From a virus, in IMG/VR virus record IMGVR_UViG_3300031774_000050, positions 1-40,117 of that record: a stretch of DNA of 40,117 bases. One strand, given 5' to 3'. Below, piece after piece: positions 7,197-14,112 of this stretch. The position numbers and the translations under genes were made by a program. The number at the start of each line of letters is the position of its first letter. Position 1 is the stretch's first letter. A model generated the notes under the pieces. The model did not search any database, was not told the DNA's origin, and saw only the letters and a list, made by a program, of their open reading frames with translations.

Positions 7197-7391
7197 TTAT
7201 TTCGTTAAATCGTCGGTATGTGATAGTCCCAAGTGATAGAACAATTCTACGACACTTCGACTCTTAACGATGTTTCGAAGTTTCGACACGACGATCGGAA
7301 ACCATATCGTCGACGTAACTATTGCTATTATCAATATCATTCCGAACACAGGACCAAGCCCCCAATTCGCATTCTCTGGCGTGTCAAACAT
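7197..7391 (-). CDS. Small single-span membrane protein
   Basis: A 64-residue protein beginning MFDTPENANWGLGPVFGM, then one hydrophobic segment (about residues 13-36, with ILIIAIVTSTIWFPIVV), then a short polar tail. Its ATG overlaps the stop of the gene before it by eight bases (ATGTTTGA), as do the two previous joints of this operon, which supports it being real. No family recognised. A small membrane protein at the end of an early operon could act on the host envelope or in exclusion; this is speculation. Confidence 0.65.
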   Translation of the reverse strand: MFDTPENANWGLGPVFGMILIIAIVTSTIWFPIVVSKLRNIVKSRSVVELFYHLGLSHTDDLTK

Positions 7392-7770
7392 TGTTCCTCT
7401 TTCTTGTATCGATCATTTCTATTTCTTTGACGCAATCATCATTCTGTTTAATAGCGCCCAAAGCGTTTAATCGATCAATTTGTAACTCGACTTCATCTTG
7501 TAATTGTCGATACCGAATTTGCCAATTGTCGCCATCGTCGACTTTATCGATGCCGACTTCTTCTATTTGTGTCATTGCGTCGATGACAGAATGACACCAA
7601 CCCTTCTCGCTCATTCGATGCAGCGAAACATAATATGTCTGGTAGCGCATTTCGAGATTTAACCATGCCGTCTTAGCTGCTTCGTTATGCAAAGCGGGAG
7701 AATCGGCGTGTTGCGAAATGTTGCGTTCCAATTCCCAATAGCGTGCCATGTCGATCATTTCATCAAGCAT
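7384..7770 (-). CDS. Unknown protein, 128 aa, helical
   Basis: A mostly alpha-helical, acidic protein starting MLDEMIDMARYWELERNI, with Trp/Tyr-rich segments and a Lys/Arg end. The start overlaps the stop of the upstream gene by eight bases (ATGCTTGA). Third gene of the minus-strand operon that begins at 9201. I recognise no domain. Confidence 0.72.
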   Translation of the reverse strand: MLDEMIDMARYWELERNISQHADSPALHNEAAKTAWLNLEMRYQTYYVSLHRMSEKGWCHSVIDAMTQIEEVGIDKVDDGDNWQIRYRQLQDEVELQIDRLNALGAIKQNDDCVKEIEMIDTRKRNNV

Positions 7771-8959
7771 TTGTTTTCTCCTTTATGACTTTAGGTTGTT
7801 TGAACCAACCAAAGTGTTCTTCGTCTTTGCTCTTTGTGACTGTTGCGTCAAATTTAACGTTACAACCTGCTTCTAAATCTGCATCGACGAAAGGCGCTGG
7901 CATTGTTCCGTAAACGATGAACCCTCGAGCGTCTTTAACTCTCATCTTCATCGTTGCTCCGAAGCTAGTGTCTTTAACGCCACACCATTCGATTGTTCCC
8001 TCGATGGTCATTCTGCCTTCTTGTGTGAGTGGCTTAACGCTTGCTGCTTGCTCGACAAGTCGGTCGAACCTTTCAACCTCACGCTGATAGGCGACTGGTA
8101 TGTAACAAGCGATCCCGACAAGTTTCTCATCGATCTTGTAGGACCGTCCGATGTCACGAATTGACCTCTCAAAGTCGCTAGTAGGTTCGAGCTTGCTCGC
8201 CCATTCGATCATGTCGTCCATGATGCTTTGTAGCAGTTCAGGATCAATGTCGCTTTCTTGGCTTGGAAGCGTTCCGTGTTGTTCTTGACGCAATACTCGC
8301 TCCTTTGTTGAATCGAAACCTTTGTCCGCTTTGTTGTAACCACGCTTCGCAATTTCGACCGCTGCAAGTTCGAGAATATAAGCAGTGGTTGATCGAGGGT
8401 CGCCACAATATGCAATCATTTCTTCATCGTCGATTTCGAGAATGTCGCCGAAGAATGTCCATGATGTCAAACCTTCGATGCCGTGACCTAAATAATCTTT
8501 GACGCAACTACCGCCGAGGTGCAATTGATTACCGTCTGCATCAGCAACAACAATAACGCTGTTTCGATTACGCTTTTCTCCGCAGGCATCACATCGAGCA
8601 GGGTCGATGTCATCGACTAAATCGACATCTGAGAATGATCGATAAGTGAAAGTTTCTTTGTCTGCATCGTCGACGTATTCGCTTTTTAGTTGAACCAAAC
8701 CTGCTTCAGCCATTCCGATCAACGTGTAATCGCCAATCTTGGCTTCGCCTGTCAAGGTCAATGTGACATCAACTATTTCTACTTCCATGCCGCCGATGAC
8801 TGTGTGGGTAGGCATACAAACATCTCGCTCGACTTCGAACTCGAGGTTTGCATCAATACCCCTCTTGCTCATGTCGGCGTTGTAACGCTCGACACGATCA
8901 GCTAATTTGTCTAGGTGCATGTAAGGAAACATGCCTGAGTGTGTTGAAACGTTTTCCAT
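7763..8959 (-). CDS. Zinc-finger-containing phage protein, 398 aa, unknown function
   Basis: The start at 8959 overlaps the upstream stop in a TAATG joint. At residues about 122-157 it carries CDACGEKRNRNSVIVV, then LGGSCVKDYLG, a Cys4-like zinc-binding module found in large early proteins of many actinophages and plasmids. The C-terminal 90 residues (EGTIEWCGVKDTSFGATMKMRVKD..) look like a small OB-type beta domain. The combination suggests a nucleic acid-binding protein, but no activity can be assigned. Operon partners are a 69-residue protein upstream and two small proteins downstream. Confidence 0.75.
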   Translation of the reverse strand: MENVSTHSGMFPYMHLDKLADRVERYNADMSKRGIDANLEFEVERDVCMPTHTVIGGMEVEIVDVTLTLTGEAKIGDYTLIGMAEAGLVQLKSEYVDDADKETFTYRSFSDVDLVDDIDPARCDACGEKRNRNSVIVVADADGNQLHLGGSCVKDYLGHGIEGLTSWTFFGDILEIDDEEMIAYCGDPRSTTAYILELAAVEIAKRGYNKADKGFDSTKERVLRQEQHGTLPSQESDIDPELLQSIMDDMIEWASKLEPTSDFERSIRDIGRSYKIDEKLVGIACYIPVAYQREVERFDRLVEQAASVKPLTQEGRMTIEGTIEWCGVKDTSFGATMKMRVKDARGFIVYGTMPAPFVDADLEAGCNVKFDATVTKSKDEEHFGWFKQPKVIKEKTNA

Positions 8960-9168
8960 TACGCACCAAACCTTTGTGCTACAACCCAAGCATCTCGTTT
9001 CATTAAGAGGCTTTCTATTTTGTCTGTTTCGAAGTCAACAGCGTTGACTGAAACATGATTGCTTGCTGAAGGACCGAAATCTATAAATTGATAGACAACG
9101 CCTTCGGTTATGAACAAGTCACAATCTTCCAACTCGTGAACCTGTATTTCTTTTTCTGTAAATGACAT
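8959..9168 (-). CDS. Unknown small acidic protein, 69 aa
   Basis: Begins MSFTEKEIQVHELEDCDLF at 9168, after the CGAAAGGAAAT ribosome site of the conserved leader. An in-frame ATG at 9201 marks the predicted RNA start and may not be used. Mixed alpha/beta composition, no recognised domain. First gene of the operon 9168-7197. Confidence 0.65.
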   Translation of the reverse strand: MSFTEKEIQVHELEDCDLFITEGVVYQFIDFGPSASNHVSVNAVDFETDKIESLLMKRDAWVVAQRFGA

Positions 9169-9238
9169 TTGATTTCCTTTCGATGATGTCGTTGCTTCCA
9201 TACTGTTAAATATAAGCCCTATTATGCCTAAATGTGTG
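9169..9238 (-). promoter_or_regulatory. Minus-strand promoter with conserved GGAAGCAA leader (copy 2)
   Basis: -10 TATATT (9209-9214), seven bases, ATGGAAGCAA at the RNA start (9201), leader ending CGAAAGGAAAT before ATG 9168. The spacer keeps ATAATAGGGCT; the -35 (CACACA) is poor in this copy. Confidence 0.6.
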
Positions 9239-9274
9239 GTTTTACGTCGATTAATTTCAACAAATTTAACATTT

Positions 9275-9323
9275 CCCTAGAAGTAGGGGTCAAATCAGCG
9301 GGATTCTGTCGGTTTGGTATTAT
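9275..9323 (+). promoter_or_regulatory. CCCTA-N4-TAGGG operator and -10 box (copy 2)
   Basis: Perfect palindrome CCCTA-GAAG-TAGGG at 9275-9288; -10 TATTAT at 9318-9323, six bases before ATG 9330, giving a leaderless or nearly leaderless transcript. Confidence 0.6.
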
Positions 9324-9329
9324 CGAAAC

Positions 9330-10892
9330 ATGAGAGCTGCCGCCAAACTGTTTCGAGCTGTAAGTAGAGGACTCCTTGTTGTCGGCTTGCTTGTTGCGTG
9401 GTTTGCGCCTCCTGTTCAAGCACAGCAGACAGTTTGTGAACAGACGGAGGCAGGTTGGCAATGCACTGTTTGGGTTACGACGTTTGGGCAAGGACCGACT
9501 TTCAATTTCACGATCGACACTGACCAGACAAACGTTTCGATCATCACGTTTACTTCCATGACTTGTGATGATTGGGATAACGCTCCTCACGCCTATGCTG
9601 CCGATCCTCATATCTGGCTCTATTCGATTGAACAAGTCGAAGGTGAACAAACATTAACTTTGATCGATGACGACGACGACTCAGCAAGTCACAATGATGG
9701 TTCCAATATGTGCTGGGACAGCGCTCTCGATGTCACGCTCGACCAAGGCGACTATCAATTGCGTGCCGATGCTTTCGATGTCGATTATGTCGGGACTTAC
9801 ACGATGACTGTCTCGGGAGGTGCGTGGTCAATGCCTGAACCCGAACCGACACCTACTCCTACTCCTGAACCTACGCCAACACCTGAGCCGACTCCTACCC
9901 CTGAGCCGACTCCTACCCCTCAACCAACACCACTTCCTGAACCGACACCTGAACCTGATCCCACGCCTGAGCCGACACCTGAGCCAACTCCGGTCCCAAC
10001 TCCTGAACCAACGCCTTTGCCACCTCCTGAGCCAACGCCTGTCCCAAGTCCAGAACCAACGGAACCACCTTTACCTGATCCTCCCGCAACACCTGAACCA
10101 TTGCCAACACCCTCACCTACTCCTCCTTTGATCGTTGCTCCTATATTTGATTTTCCTGTCGACGATATTGACTTTGACGACATCGAGTTTGACGACATCG
10201 ACTTTGATGATTTCTTTGTCGACGACACCGACATCGACACCGACATCGATGACTTTGATCTTAGTCCTGTCGAACCTTTCGAGCAAGACCCTTTGCCTGA
10301 CATCAACGACATCGACATCGACGATGAAGAATTTGATATTGACGACTTCGAAGAAGAAGAAATCGACATTGATGATGAATTTGTCGACGAGTTCGAAGAA
10401 GGACCGCCTAACGAAGAAGATATTTATTTCGACGACGAAACAGGCGAGTGGGAAGATGATCCCGACCTCGAATTAGAAGAAGTCGACGTTGAGGATTTGC
10501 TCGACGACGAAGAAGCATTTGATGAATTAATCGAACAGTTGGAAGAAGATGATGTGTTGGAAGAAATCTTGCAAGACAACGAAGAATTCTTTGAGGAAGC
10601 AGAAGATGAACAATTGGAAGAATTATTTGAGAAGTCACCAGAAATTTTTAATGCTGCCGACGACGAAACAAAGCAGGCGTTTGAGGCAGAAGTAAATGTG
10701 TTCGATGGTGGCTTTGATGATTACGAAGCAGAAGGGCAGAACGTAACAGTAGGCGAACGGCGAACGATTGTTGCCGCTACTGCTGTCGTGTCGACGATGG
10801 CGACTCAAGTACGACCTGCCCCTACAACAACGAGCGGTCCCGCAGGCGCTCCATCGAGCGGTCCTAGCAGGAACCGAGGAAGGAGAAATTAA
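9330..10892 (+). CDS. Secreted protein with Pro/Thr/Glu repeats and a long acidic region
   Basis: 520 residues in five parts: a clear Sec signal peptide (basic start, hydrophobic core [14 protein letters not shown], cleavage after VQA near residue 33); a beta-rich domain (about 33-168) with paired cysteines ([14 protein letters not shown]); a Pro-Thr-Glu repeat linker (about 170-268); an extremely Asp/Glu-rich region (about 275-440) of DIDFDD-type repeats; and a basic, low-complexity tail (PSRNRGRRN). A conserved-looking block, [26 protein letters not shown], precedes the tail. It is exported and probably sits at the host surface or wall. It heads an operon with two small membrane proteins. 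No function known; possibly a surface modifier, exclusion factor or lysis regulator. Confidence 0.85.
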   Translation: MRAAAKLFRAVSRGLLVVGLLVAWFAPPVQAQQTVCEQTEAGWQCTVWVTTFGQGPTFNFTIDTDQTNVSIITFTSMTCDDWDNAPHAYAADPHIWLYSIEQVEGEQTLTLIDDDDDSASHNDGSNMCWDSALDVTLDQGDYQLRADAFDVDYVGTYTMTVSGGAWSMPEPEPTPTPTPEPTPTPEPTPTPEPTPTPQPTPLPEPTPEPDPTPEPTPEPTPVPTPEPTPLPPPEPTPVPSPEPTEPPLPDPPATPEPLPTPSPTPPLIVAPIFDFPVDDIDFDDIEFDDIDFDDFFVDDTDIDTDIDDFDLSPVEPFEQDPLPDINDIDIDDEEFDIDDFEEEEIDIDDEFVDEFEEGPPNEEDIYFDDETGEWEDDPDLELEEVDVEDLLDDEEAFDELIEQLEEDDVLEEILQDNEEFFEEAEDEQLEELFEKSPEIFNAADDETKQAFEAEVNVFDGGFDDYEAEGQNVTVGERRTIVAATAVVSTMATQVRPAPTTTSGPAGAPSSGPSRNRGRRN

Positions 10893-11068
10893 TGTTCTCA
10901 CGATTAGGAAGGGAAATCTTATACTTGTCATGGACCTTAGCCGGTACAGGTTTGGTCTTAATAACGTTGAGCAGTTCGACGTTAAAGGCAGGCATAATTA
11001 TTTCCTGCATTGCTTTAGCAACTCATTTGATAGGAGTCGCTATCGATCACTACATAGACAATGAATAA
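10892..11068 (+). CDS. Small membrane protein with two predicted spans
   Basis: 58 residues beginning [20 protein letters not shown], with hydrophobic segments at about 9-26 and 33-52 and a charged end (HYIDNE). Its ATG overlaps the stop of the secreted protein (TAATG), and its own stop overlaps the next ATG by eight bases, so it is tightly coupled. Size and topology fit a holin, antiholin or spanin-like helper; the sequence alone does not decide. Confidence 0.68.
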   Translation: MFSRLGREILYLSWTLAGTGLVLITLSSSTLKAGIIISCIALATHLIGVAIDHYIDNE

Positions 11069-11330
11069 CACAGTAGCCACAATCAGAAGCGTCTGTATGC
11101 GAATACTCGCCACCTTTGTTTATCAAAGCATGGCAGTCGTCGGAGGAGCAAGCATCATCGGAGGGATTGAACCCTTTAAGGCTTGCCTCCTTGCTGGCTT
11201 TACTGCGGTCGCTAATGTCGTAAGCAAACTAGCGGCTGCATATGCGGACGATGGTAAGATAACACTAGAAGAACTCGATGCGGCTTTCTCAATGAACGTC
11301 GCTCCATCATCAAAGGAACAACATGAGTAA
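11061..11330 (+). CDS. Holin-like membrane protein (first of two)
   Basis: 89 residues with a hydrophobic segment at about 16-33 and a second, weaker one at about 38-58, then an acidic tail (ADDGKITLEELDAAFS). Layout is like that of actinophage holins near endolysins, and resembles the candidate holin at 14841 (short helical start, Gly-rich turn, Ala-rich second span). The gene overlaps both neighbours. It could be holin, antiholin, or an anchoring partner for the secreted protein. Confidence 0.6.
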   Translation: MNNTVATIRSVCMRILATFVYQSMAVVGGASIIGGIEPFKACLLAGFTAVANVVSKLAAAYADDGKITLEELDAAFSMNVAPSSKEQHE

Positions 11331-11688
11331 AAAGAAACTTTATCATTACAAAGCAAAGGTCGACAGGATCATCGATGGAGACACTATCGACGTAACGCTC
11401 GATCTTGGCTTTGATTTACATATGCAAGGAAGGATTAGGTTTGCAGGTATTAACGCTCCTGAATCAAGAACCAAAGATTTGGTTGAGAAGCAAAAAGGTT
11501 TAGAAGCAAAAAGGTTTGTCGAGGATTGGTTAAGCAATTGCAAGCAAGTCATTATTCAAACCGAACTCGACGAACGTGGCAAGTTCGGTCGAATACTTGG
11601 AAACATATTGAACGAAGAAGGAGAATCATTAAACGACGAAATGGTGTCTTTGGGACATGCTCGCCTATATGACGGTGGCAAACGGTAA
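11323..11688 (+). CDS. Staphylococcal nuclease-like (thermonuclease) protein
   Basis: 121 residues matching the SNase domain: VDRIIDGDTIDVTLDLGF, then RIRFAGINAPES, then DERGKFGRILGNI. The calcium-binding Asp pair (DGDT), the Arg eight residues before the catalytic Glu (R..GINAPE) and the second Arg (FGRILG) are present; the Asp equivalent to residue 40 is Asn. No signal peptide is seen, so it may act in the cytoplasm, for example on host DNA or RNA, rather than be exported like the bacterial enzyme. AAAGGA precedes the ATG, which overlaps the holin-like gene by eight bases. Last gene of its operon. Confidence 0.88.
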   Translation: MSKKKLYHYKAKVDRIIDGDTIDVTLDLGFDLHMQGRIRFAGINAPESRTKDLVEKQKGLEAKRFVEDWLSNCKQVIIQTELDERGKFGRILGNILNEEGESLNDEMVSLGHARLYDGGKR

Positions 11689-11691
11689 TTA

Positions 11692-11721
11692 GCGCCCACA
11701 GAGATCGATTCTCTGCGATTA
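11692..11721 (-). promoter_or_regulatory. ATCGATCTCTG element (site C)
   Basis: On the minus strand this 30-base block is almost the same as site D at 15693-15720 (one base of length difference near the GGGCGC end). Its core is the inverted repeat CAGAGA-N5-TCTCTG. It lies four bases after the nuclease stop. Confidence 0.75.
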
Positions 11722-11758
11722 AAAACCTTTCACCTATACATTTATACCGGCAAATAAT

Positions 11759-11793
11759 AAGGCGGGGGCTGTGTGTTCAACAGCCCCCGCCTT
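11759..11793 (-). terminator. Strong stem-loop terminator
   Basis: A perfect 13-base stem (11759-11771 with 11781-11793) with a nine-base loop. The minus strand continues ATTATTTG, so it best ends the minus-strand operon 12903-11897 region; it may also stop plus-strand RNA from the nuclease operon. Confidence 0.8.
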
Positions 11794-11810
11794 TGTCGAT
11801 GACGTTAATT

Positions 11811-11860
11811 GGAAGCAAACATCATCGACTGCCCACTTGAGCCACGAAAGGAAATTAACC
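11811..11860 (+). other. Orphan copy of the GGAAGCAA leader
   Basis: GGAAGCAA at 11811 and CGAAAGGAAATTA from 11845 repeat the two ends of the conserved leader found in front of five minus-strand genes, but here on the plus strand, without a usable -10 box and without an ATG at the expected place. It looks like a decayed start region, possibly left by loss of a gene. The rest of 11689-11896 holds site C and the terminator, and no gene I can support. Confidence 0.5.
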
Positions 11861-11896
11861 TAACTCAAGTAGTCCCTTATGATTTTATTGTATCGC

Positions 11897-12382
11897 TTAA
11901 TTCTCGATTCTTAGTGAAGGTTTCGAAGAAGTTGTCTCGGCGTATTCGTCAGGGTCGATTCCATACGTTTCCTTTAACGGAGTTACTTTCCAGTAACTAA
12001 TGTATGCGCACTCCTCGATTACACGACGCAACGCTCCCATCTCGCTTTCTAACACTTCGCCTGTTTCTTTGTCGATCATTCGAGCATCTCTAGCTCTTGC
12101 AGTCATCACGTTCCACATTTCCTCATTGTCCCATTTGCGTGACTTCGCTTGAGAAACTGTGACTCGACCGATGCTGTTATATGTTGCACGATACGGAGGG
12201 TCCATTGCGTGAATCTTTGCGATTAGTTCGCCTTCGTGTTCTCGAAGCTGTCGAATTTCATTCCGCACCTTCTCGACTTCGTTAACTAACACAGCAAAAT
12301 TGTTGTAATCGGCGAAACGTTCATCTCGAAACTTTGCGCCTTTCCTACAGTCGTCGATGTGTGACCTGTCTGGTAATTGCAT
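11897..12382 (-). CDS. Unknown phage protein, 161 aa
   Basis: Begins MQLPDRSHIDDCRKGAKFRDERFADYNNF with GAGAGGAAAG upstream. A helix with heptad-like spacing (VEKVRNEIRQLREHEGELIAKI) is followed by a basic middle and the segment ALRRVIEECAYISYWKVTPLKETYGIDPDEYAE, a pattern I associate with conserved early proteins of actinophages of unknown role. Last gene of the minus-strand operon that begins near 13977. Confidence 0.72.
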   Translation of the reverse strand: MQLPDRSHIDDCRKGAKFRDERFADYNNFAVLVNEVEKVRNEIRQLREHEGELIAKIHAMDPPYRATYNSIGRVTVSQAKSRKWDNEEMWNVMTARARDARMIDKETGEVLESEMGALRRVIEECAYISYWKVTPLKETYGIDPDEYAETTSSKPSLRIEN

Positions 12383-12384
12383 AA

Positions 12385-12531
12385 CTAACTTTCCTCTCTT
12401 TCATTAGATGCCCATTCGCATCGTTGACCGACACCAGCAATGATTTCTTTCATGTCATGCTGTTTGTCGTTGTTTGCCATTTCTTCGACCATCGTGTAGA
12501 GGTAGTCGACAACTTCTTCTAAAGCGTTCAT
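12385..12531 (-). CDS. Small acidic helical protein, 48 aa
   Basis: Starts MNALEEVVDYLYTMVEEMA at 12531, with GAGAGGAG seven bases upstream and an ATGA overlap with the preceding gene. Rich in Glu and Met. No family recognised; the ribosome site and overlap support expression. Confidence 0.6.
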   Translation of the reverse strand: MNALEEVVDYLYTMVEEMANNDKQHDMKEIIAGVGQRCEWASNEREES

Positions 12532-12755
12532 TGTTGACTCCTCTCGTATTCCTCGCACCAACCCGAGTAACTGCTTCCGTCGATGTCGCAATGATCACAA
12601 ACTTTAACTTGTTGGCATTCGTCATCGTTGCAGCTTGGGATACCGACACTATCGTCTGATGTCCCGCAGAAATCACATTCGGTCATTTCTTTTTCTAATT
12701 GTTTATAGAAACCTTTTTCTTGTTTGTCGGTGAATCCGATCAATTTAATCTTCAT
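12528..12755 (-). CDS. Small Cys-rich zinc-binding protein
   Basis: 75 residues with four Cys pairs or near pairs: TECDFCGTSDDS, PSCNDDECQQ, VKVCDHCDI and SGWCEEY. This suggests one or two structural zinc sites. AAAGGAAAC precedes the ATG at 12755, and the gene overlaps both neighbours. Likely a small nucleic acid- or protein-binding factor of the early operon; no specific family recognised. Confidence 0.68.
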   Translation of the reverse strand: MKIKLIGFTDKQEKGFYKQLEKEMTECDFCGTSDDSVGIPSCNDDECQQVKVCDHCDIDGSSYSGWCEEYERSQQ

Positions 12756-12903
12756 CGATTGTTTCCTTTACGTCATTAATCCTCATCATGTCGTTGATGT
12801 CGTCATGACTCATGTATTTAAGACACATTAGCAGGGCGGTGTGACAATCGAGTAAACACTCCTCGACCATCATCAACACTTTGTCTCGAGGGTTTATATC
12901 CAT
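12745..12903 (-). CDS. Small Met/Asp-rich protein, 52 aa
   Basis: Starts MDINPRDKVLMMVEECLLDCH at 12903 with the strong site GGAGGAGGAAG upstream. It overlaps the previous gene by ten bases and the next by eleven, matching the packing of this operon. Predicted all-helical. Function unknown. Confidence 0.6.
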   Translation of the reverse strand: MDINPRDKVLMMVEECLLDCHTALLMCLKYMSHDDINDMMRINDVKETIDED

Positions 12904-13340
12904 TGAACTTCCTCCTCCGGCTGTTGATATATCGCTAAGGCATCTACAAACAGTTCGAGCGTGTTGTCGTCGAAGTCGAAGAATAAGTCATCATGGACAG
13001 GCGTGTAGTCGAAGTCGTTGTTTTCTAATGTCATCAGCGACTTCTCGAGAGAAATCTTTGCCCATTGCAACGCTTCCCACTCGAGGCGTTTACATTCGAA
13101 CACTTCTTTGCTCCCGATCGCTTTCCCATCTTCGTCTCGTCGTGTACCTTCGAAACGAACACGCCAAGTAACCGTTTGATTGCTTAGGTGCTTGTAGAAA
13201 ATGAATCGACCGACCATTGCAAACTCGCCGACTTCTTGTTTGTCGTCGAAATATGTAATCCTCATAGGATCGGTGCGCCAATATCGTTGAACGTTATCAG
13301 CAGCGCCTTTCTGTGGCTTTCGATAATGAATGAATACCAT
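12894..13340 (-). CDS. Unknown protein, 148 aa
   Basis: Begins MVFIHYRKPQKGAADNVQRYW. The start at 13340 overlaps the upstream stop in a TAATG joint; MRITYF at 13265 is a later alternative. Mixed alpha/beta sequence with many aromatic and acidic residues near the end (HDDLFFDFDDNTLELFVDAL). No domain recognised. Confidence 0.68.
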   Translation of the reverse strand: MVFIHYRKPQKGAADNVQRYWRTDPMRITYFDDKQEVGEFAMVGRFIFYKHLSNQTVTWRVRFEGTRRDEDGKAIGSKEVFECKRLEWEALQWAKISLEKSLMTLENNDFDYTPVHDDLFFDFDDNTLELFVDALAIYQQPEEEVQWI

Positions 13341-13570
13341 TATTGTTCCCTTGGGTACTCATTGTCGATTAGCCTAATTGCATCTTCGAGGTTATCGATT
13401 AAGGTTTGTGCTTCTTCAACGCCGATTCTTATATCAGCTAATTTGAACAGGTCACTTCTCCATGGGCTTTTCCCGCCGACTAGTGCTACTTCGATCACCG
13501 CCTGACTTGTTTTTACTTCTGTCTTAAATACACATGACTTAATGTAATTTATACTCTTTGGGTATCTCAT
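13340..13570 (-). CDS. Unknown protein, 76 aa
   Basis: Starts MRYPKSINYIKSCVFKTEV at 13570 after CGAAAGGAAAT. A beta-rich first half is followed by helix ADIRIGVEEAQTLIDNLEDAI. No family recognised. The 83 bases upstream of its start hold a tRNA-like T arm and a hairpin. Confidence 0.65.
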   Translation of the reverse strand: MRYPKSINYIKSCVFKTEVKTSQAVIEVALVGGKSPWRSDLFKLADIRIGVEEAQTLIDNLEDAIRLIDNEYPREQ

Positions 13571-13599
13571 AATTTCCTTTCGTTGTGCCAGATTGTTCT

Positions 13600-13640
13600 G
13601 GTCGTGAGCTGGTGGGAATCGAACCCACTTGAACCATTCA
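13600..13640 (-). other. tRNA 3'-end-like sequence (T arm), candidate att core or tRNA remnant
   Basis: On the minus strand GTGGG-TTCGATT-CCCAC (13612-13628) is a canonical five-base T stem with a seven-base T loop, followed by CAGCTCA (13605-13611) as an acceptor-like strand. No matching 5' acceptor strand, D arm or anticodon arm is present, so it is not a complete tRNA. Phage attachment sites often copy a tRNA 3' end, but no integrase gene is visible. A small hairpin (CCAGA-N4-TCTGG, 13588-13601) is adjacent. Confidence 0.4.
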
Positions 13641-13653
13641 GCCCTTTCGACGT

Positions 13654-13977
13654 TTAGCCGAGTGTCAAGGTCCAACGTTGTTCGGTTACTGTGACGTTTA
13701 CGCATTCAAATTCTGCTTTGTTGAATACTTCATTGTTGATGTTTGCATCTAGGAAACTGTAGAAGAATCCTTCACCTGCAAATACTGTTTCTGTAATTTT
13801 GCTTTTGTTAATTTCGATATCCATGTAAACCATTTCGTGGTTAATTTCCGCCACGAACTTTGATACTTTGACTGCGCCAAAATTGCTTACTGTTTCAAGA
13901 ATGAACTGTCCTAAGATGAACTGTCCAGTGATGTCTTGCATCCGGTATGTACCTGATGTTTTAATTATGTTACTCAT
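13654..13977 (-). CDS. Unknown beta-rich protein, 107 aa
   Basis: Starts MSNIIKTSGTYRMQDITGQF at 13977 after the conserved leader. Contains the tandem near-repeat GQFILGQFILE and alternating hydrophobic strands throughout, suggesting an all-beta fold. First gene of the operon 13977-11897. No family recognised. Overall style (short, leader-driven, MEA-type upstream ATG) matches the first genes of the other operons of this kind. Confidence 0.65.
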   Translation of the reverse strand: MSNIIKTSGTYRMQDITGQFILGQFILETVSNFGAVKVSKFVAEINHEMVYMDIEINKSKITETVFAGEGFFYSFLDANINNEVFNKAEFECVNVTVTEQRWTLTLG

Positions 13978-14047
13978 GGAATTTCCTTTCGTTTGATTAA
14001 TTGCTTCCATACTATTGAGTATAAGCCCTATTATATGAATTGCACAA
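13978..14047 (-). promoter_or_regulatory. Minus-strand promoter with conserved GGAAGCAA leader (copy 3)
   Basis: -35 TTGTGC (14042-14047), 18 bases with ATAATAGGGCT, -10 TATACT (14018-14023), seven bases, ATGGAAGCAA at the RNA start (14010), leader ending ACGAAAGGAAAT before ATG 13977. Confidence 0.72.
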
Positions 14048-14073
14048 CATGGACAACGGAAAGTTTCAACTAT

Positions 14074-14105
14074 CCCTATCTCTAGGGCGCAATTTCGAGT
14101 AAGAT
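14074..14105 (+). promoter_or_regulatory. CCCTA-N4-TAGGG operator and -10 box (copy 3)
   Basis: Perfect palindrome CCCTA-TCTC-TAGGG at 14074-14087; -10 TAAGAT at 14100-14105, seven bases before ATG 14113. Drives the lysis operon as a leaderless transcript. Confidence 0.62.
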
Positions 14106-14112
14106 GTGCGGT

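Noticed and set aside
9920-10369. Long Ser/Gly-rich frame opposite the secreted protein
   Set aside because: An antisense shadow of the Pro/Thr and Asp repeats; no ribosome site.
13588-13660. Complete tRNA gene
   Set aside because: Only the T arm and a 3' acceptor-like strand can be drawn; no matching 5' strand, D arm or anticodon arm.
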